Shown here piece after piece: positions 6,683 through 8,289 of a DNA stretch of 8,289 nucleotides. A program made the translations under genes and the position numbers. Position 1 is the stretch's first letter; every line of letters starts with the position of its first letter. The notes beneath the pieces are model-generated. The model was not told the origin of the DNA and did no database searches. It saw only the letters and a program-made list of their open reading frames with translations. Source of the DNA: JAZNLR01 sp045579195 (GTDB taxonomy: Bacteria > Bacillota > Clostridia > Christensenellales > CAMQZB01); assembly GCA_045579195.1 (NCBI GenBank), contig JAZNLR010000031.1, positions 1 to 8,289 of the forward strand, in the 5' to 3' direction.

Positions 6683-6693
6683 GAACGTTTCAT
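6664..6693 (-). CDS. Possible 9-codon leader peptide in the queT leader
   Basis: AUG at 6693 opens a frame of nine codons (MKRSTSALN) ending in UGA at 6666-6664. GGGGG (6703-6699) stands 5 nt before the AUG, in the position of a ribosome site, and the stop codon falls inside the loop of the queT terminator hairpin. A ribosome finishing this frame would cover the 5' terminator arm. Such a short ORF can arise by chance and no conservation was tested. Confidence 0.25.
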   Translation of the reverse strand: MKRSTSALN

Positions 6694-6698
6694 TTGAT

Positions 6699-6735
6699 CC
6701 CCCGTTTTTTTTAGATGGGTTGCTGGGCTACCATC
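6699..6735 (-). promoter_or_regulatory. preQ1-I riboswitch aptamer upstream of queT
   Basis: Read on the minus strand, GAUGG (6735-6731) and CCAUC (6718-6714) form stem P1. The loop holds CAGCAACCC (6725-6717), which matches CAGUAACCC of the Thermoanaerobacter tengcongensis preQ1-I aptamer; C6719 is the equivalent of the ligand-reading C15. Eight A's (6712-6705) follow, as expected of the A-rich tail, then CGGGGG (6704-6699). Pseudoknot P2 can form by G6723-C6704 plus CCC (6727-6725) with GGG. PreQ1 is an intermediate of queuosine synthesis, and the gene controlled is a queuosine-precursor transporter, so ligand binding should turn queT off. The predicted transcription start coincides with the first aptamer base. 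Confidence 0.88.
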
Positions 6736-6741
6736 ATATTC

Positions 6742-6770
6742 ATTTTAGCATATGGAACAAAAAATGTAAA
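6742..6770 (-). promoter_or_regulatory. Sigma-A type promoter for queT
   Basis: On the minus strand the -35 TTTACA (6770-6765, 5 of 6), a 17-bp spacer and the -10 TAAAAT (6747-6742, 5 of 6) preceded by TGC (extended -10) predict a start around 6735, at the 5' edge of the riboswitch aptamer. Confidence 0.87.
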
Positions 6771-6849
6771 ATGATTTGGATGGCTTTTCAAAATCTAAAC
6801 TTTTTCCGTTTTTGCCTGAAAAACTGACAAAAAGAACAAAATGCGGAGC

Positions 6850-6874
6850 AAAACGTTTTCTTTCCCGCGGAAAG
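6850..6874. promoter_or_regulatory. Two adjacent palindromes in the ABC-F promoter
   Basis: AAAACGTTTT (6850-6859) is a perfect 10-bp palindrome where the -35 would start. CTTTCC-CGC-GGAAAG (6860-6874) is a perfect 6-bp inverted repeat filling most of the spacer up to the -10. Together they look like operator sequence for a dimeric repressor. No regulator gene is in the window to link them to. Confidence 0.4.
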
Positions 6875-6885
6875 TGTGTTATAAT
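6857..6885 (+). promoter_or_regulatory. Extended -10 promoter of the ABC-F gene
   Basis: A perfect TATAAT (6880-6885) is preceded by TGT (6877-6879), an extended -10 element. The -35 at 17-bp spacing, TTTCTT (6857-6862), is poor. The predicted start is near 6892, leaving a short leader of about 26 nt. The stretch 6771-6849 between this and the queT promoter holds no gene; it has only an AT-rich dyad, GTTTTT (6808-6813) with AAAAAC (6819-6824). Confidence 0.75.
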
Positions 6886-6917
6886 GTGTCCCGAATGAAA
6901 TTTTTAGAGGAAAGAGA

Positions 6918-8289
6918 ATGATCCAAACTGTAAACGTGAGTCTTCAATTCGGCGGAAGAAAGCTCTTTGAAGACGTCAACTTGAAATTTACCGCAGGAAA
7001 CTGTTATGGCGTCATCGGCGCAAACGGGGCAGGAAAATCTACGTTCTTGCGAATTCTTTCGGGCGAACTTGAACCGAATAAGGGTGAGGTCGTCATCGGA
7101 AAGGGAGAGCGTATGTCCGTTCTGAGCCAGAACCAGAATGCATTTGACGACAGAACCGTTCTTGACACCGTTATGCTCGGCCATAAACGCTTGATGGAAA
7201 TCATCGAGGAAAAGAACGAACTTTATTCCAAGCCCGATTTCTCCGAAGAGGATGGAATTCGTGCATCCGAGCTGGAAAGCGAATTTGCCGAGTTGAACGG
7301 TTGGGAAGCCGAGGCAGAGGCGCAGACCCTTCTCAACGGATTGGAAATCGCTGAAAAGTATCACTACACGTTGATGGGCGATCTCGACGCAAAGAAAAAG
7401 GTCAAAGTTCTGTTGGCTCAAGCACTCTTTGGCAATCCTGACATCCTCATTCTTGACGAGCCCACCAACAACCTTGACGCACGCACCATTCGTTGGCTCG
7501 AAAATTACCTTTTGGATTTTGAGAACACCATTATCATCGTTTCGCATAACCGACACTTCCTCAACAGAGTGTGCACGCACATCTGCGACGTGGATTACGG
7601 TCAGATCAACATCTTCTTCGGAAACTACGACTTCTGGTATGAAACCAGCCAGTTGCTTGCCCGTCAACAGAGGGATGCAAACAAGAAGGCAGAAGCGCGC
7701 GCGAAGGAATTGCAGGAGTTTATCGCCCGATTCTCGGCAAACGCATCCAAATCTCGTCAGGCGACCTCGAGAAAGAAAGAGCTTGAGAAGTTGACCATTG
7801 ATGACTTTAAGCCCTCTTCGAGGAAGTACCCCTTTATCGACTTTAAGTACGAAAAAGAAATCGGGAATGATATTCTCTTCGTTGAAAATCTGACGAAGAA
7901 GGGGTATTTTGAAAACCTGAGCTTCACCGTGAAGCACGATGATAAGATCGCGTTCCTTGCAAAGAAGTCCACGACGCTCACGATGCTCTTCGACATCCTT
8001 GCAGGGGAAGTCGAGCCGGACAGCGGAACGTTCCGTTGGGGTAAGACCATCACGACGACCTATCTTCCGCAGGACAACCGCAAGTTCTTCGAGGGATGCG
8101 ACTTGAACCTCGTTCAGTGGATCGATCAGTTCTCCAAGGAGCATGCCGAAACGTACTTGAGAGGTTGGCTCGGAAGAATGCTCTTTTCGGGAGAGGAAGC
8201 GCTCAAAAAGGCCTCCGTGCTTTCAGGAGGAGAGAAGGTCCGCTGTATGCTTGCGCGCATGATGTTGACCTCCGGAAACGTTCTCTTGA
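6918..8289 (+). CDS. ABC-F family ATPase, 3' end beyond the window
   Basis: ABC-F proteins are soluble, twin-ATPase proteins without membrane segments that act on the ribosome (translation factors or antibiotic-protection factors). 457 codons are visible of an expected ~530-540; the frame is open at the last base. NBD1 has Walker A GANGAGKST (34-42), Walker B ILILDEPTNNLD (176-187) and H-loop SHNRHFL (209-215). The interdomain linker, about 242-292, is charged and carries KSRQATSRKKELEKL, typical of the family. NBD2 ends in signature LSGGEK (435-440), and the window stops just as its Walker B begins. The NBD1 signature position reads LDAKKKV (156-162) and the NBD2 Walker A position AKKSTTLT (348-355), both degenerate. 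VKVLLAQALFGNP and the linker point to the YkpA/YbiT-like branch. ATG 6918 has AGAGG 7 nt before it. A drug-resistance role cannot be inferred. Confidence 0.93.
   Translation, partial: MIQTVNVSLQFGGRKLFEDVNLKFTAGNCYGVIGANGAGKSTFLRILSGELEPNKGEVVIGKGERMSVLSQNQNAFDDRTVLDTVMLGHKRLMEIIEEKNELYSKPDFSEEDGIRASELESEFAELNGWEAEAEAQTLLNGLEIAEKYHYTLMGDLDAKKKVKVLLAQALFGNPDILILDEPTNNLDARTIRWLENYLLDFENTIIIVSHNRHFLNRVCTHICDVDYGQINIFFGNYDFWYETSQLLARQQRDANKKAEARAKELQEFIARFSANASKSRQATSRKKELEKLTIDDFKPSSRKYPFIDFKYEKEIGNDILFVENLTKKGYFENLSFTVKHDDKIAFLAKKSTTLTMLFDILAGEVEPDSGTFRWGKTITTTYLPQDNRKFFEGCDLNLVQWIDQFSKEHAETYLRGWLGRMLFSGEEALKKASVLSGGEKVRCMLARMMLTSGNVLL

Noticed and set aside
5996..6703. Pairing of the small RNA's UCCCCC with GGGGGA of the convergent queT leader
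   Set aside because: Only six continuous pairs can be drawn, which is expected by chance between a C-run and a G-run. It is not enough to propose that queT is a target without expression data.
6879..8144. A 421-codon open frame on the minus strand opposite the ABC-F gene
   Set aside because: It contains no recognisable domain and runs opposite a reading frame with clear Walker A, Walker B, H-loop and signature motifs, plus its own promoter and ribosome site. It is a codon-bias shadow, as are the long minus-strand frames opposite uvrB and uvrA.
8287..8289. TGA at the end of the window as the stop of the ABC-F gene
   Set aside because: It is out of frame. The last full codon is TTG at 8286-8288, and the protein would otherwise end in the middle of the second Walker B.

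Overview
The window looks like chromosomal DNA of an anaerobic member of the Bacillota, most likely the class Clostridia. This rests on rubrerythrin, an NADPH-type thioredoxin reductase, a preQ1-I riboswitch in front of an ECF-type QueT transporter, strong AGGAGG-type ribosome binding sites, and sigma-A style promoters with extended -10 elements. No mobile element, CRISPR array, rRNA or tRNA was seen.

Layout, left to right. (1) 1-4198: the 3' two thirds of uvrB, then uvrA, in one operon for nucleotide excision repair, closed by an intrinsic terminator. (2) 4292-5874: rubrerythrin and thioredoxin reductase (trxB), both on the + strand. They form a peroxide-reduction and thiol-redox pair; trxB has its own near-consensus promoter. 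(3) 5875-6168: an AT-rich gap with a near-consensus promoter, a long GAAA-capped hairpin, a duplicated C-rich motif and a strong terminator. I read this as an unrecognised small RNA of about 200 nt. (4) 6169-6770, minus strand: queT, its preQ1-I riboswitch, terminator and promoter. It converges on the small RNA and shares a bidirectional terminator with it. (5) 6857-8289: promoter and first 457 codons of an ABC-F family ATPase, divergent from queT and cut by the window end.

The most interesting material is regulatory. The small RNA candidate carries two copies of a CTCATYATTTTYCCCCTT motif, the kind of C-rich stretch that Firmicute sRNAs use against Shine-Dalgarno sequences. The queT leader can be read almost base by base as a switch: a run of five G's is shared between the ligand-bound pseudoknot, an antiterminator and the ribosome site of a possible 9-codon leader peptide, and the downstream terminator hairpin also buries the queT Shine-Dalgarno. 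In the ABC-F protein, the only two degenerate motifs visible (NBD1 signature, NBD2 Walker A) belong to the same composite ATP site.

The protein genes are otherwise ordinary housekeeping and redox genes. Identifications come from motif recognition by eye. RNA structures were paired by hand and no energies were calculated.
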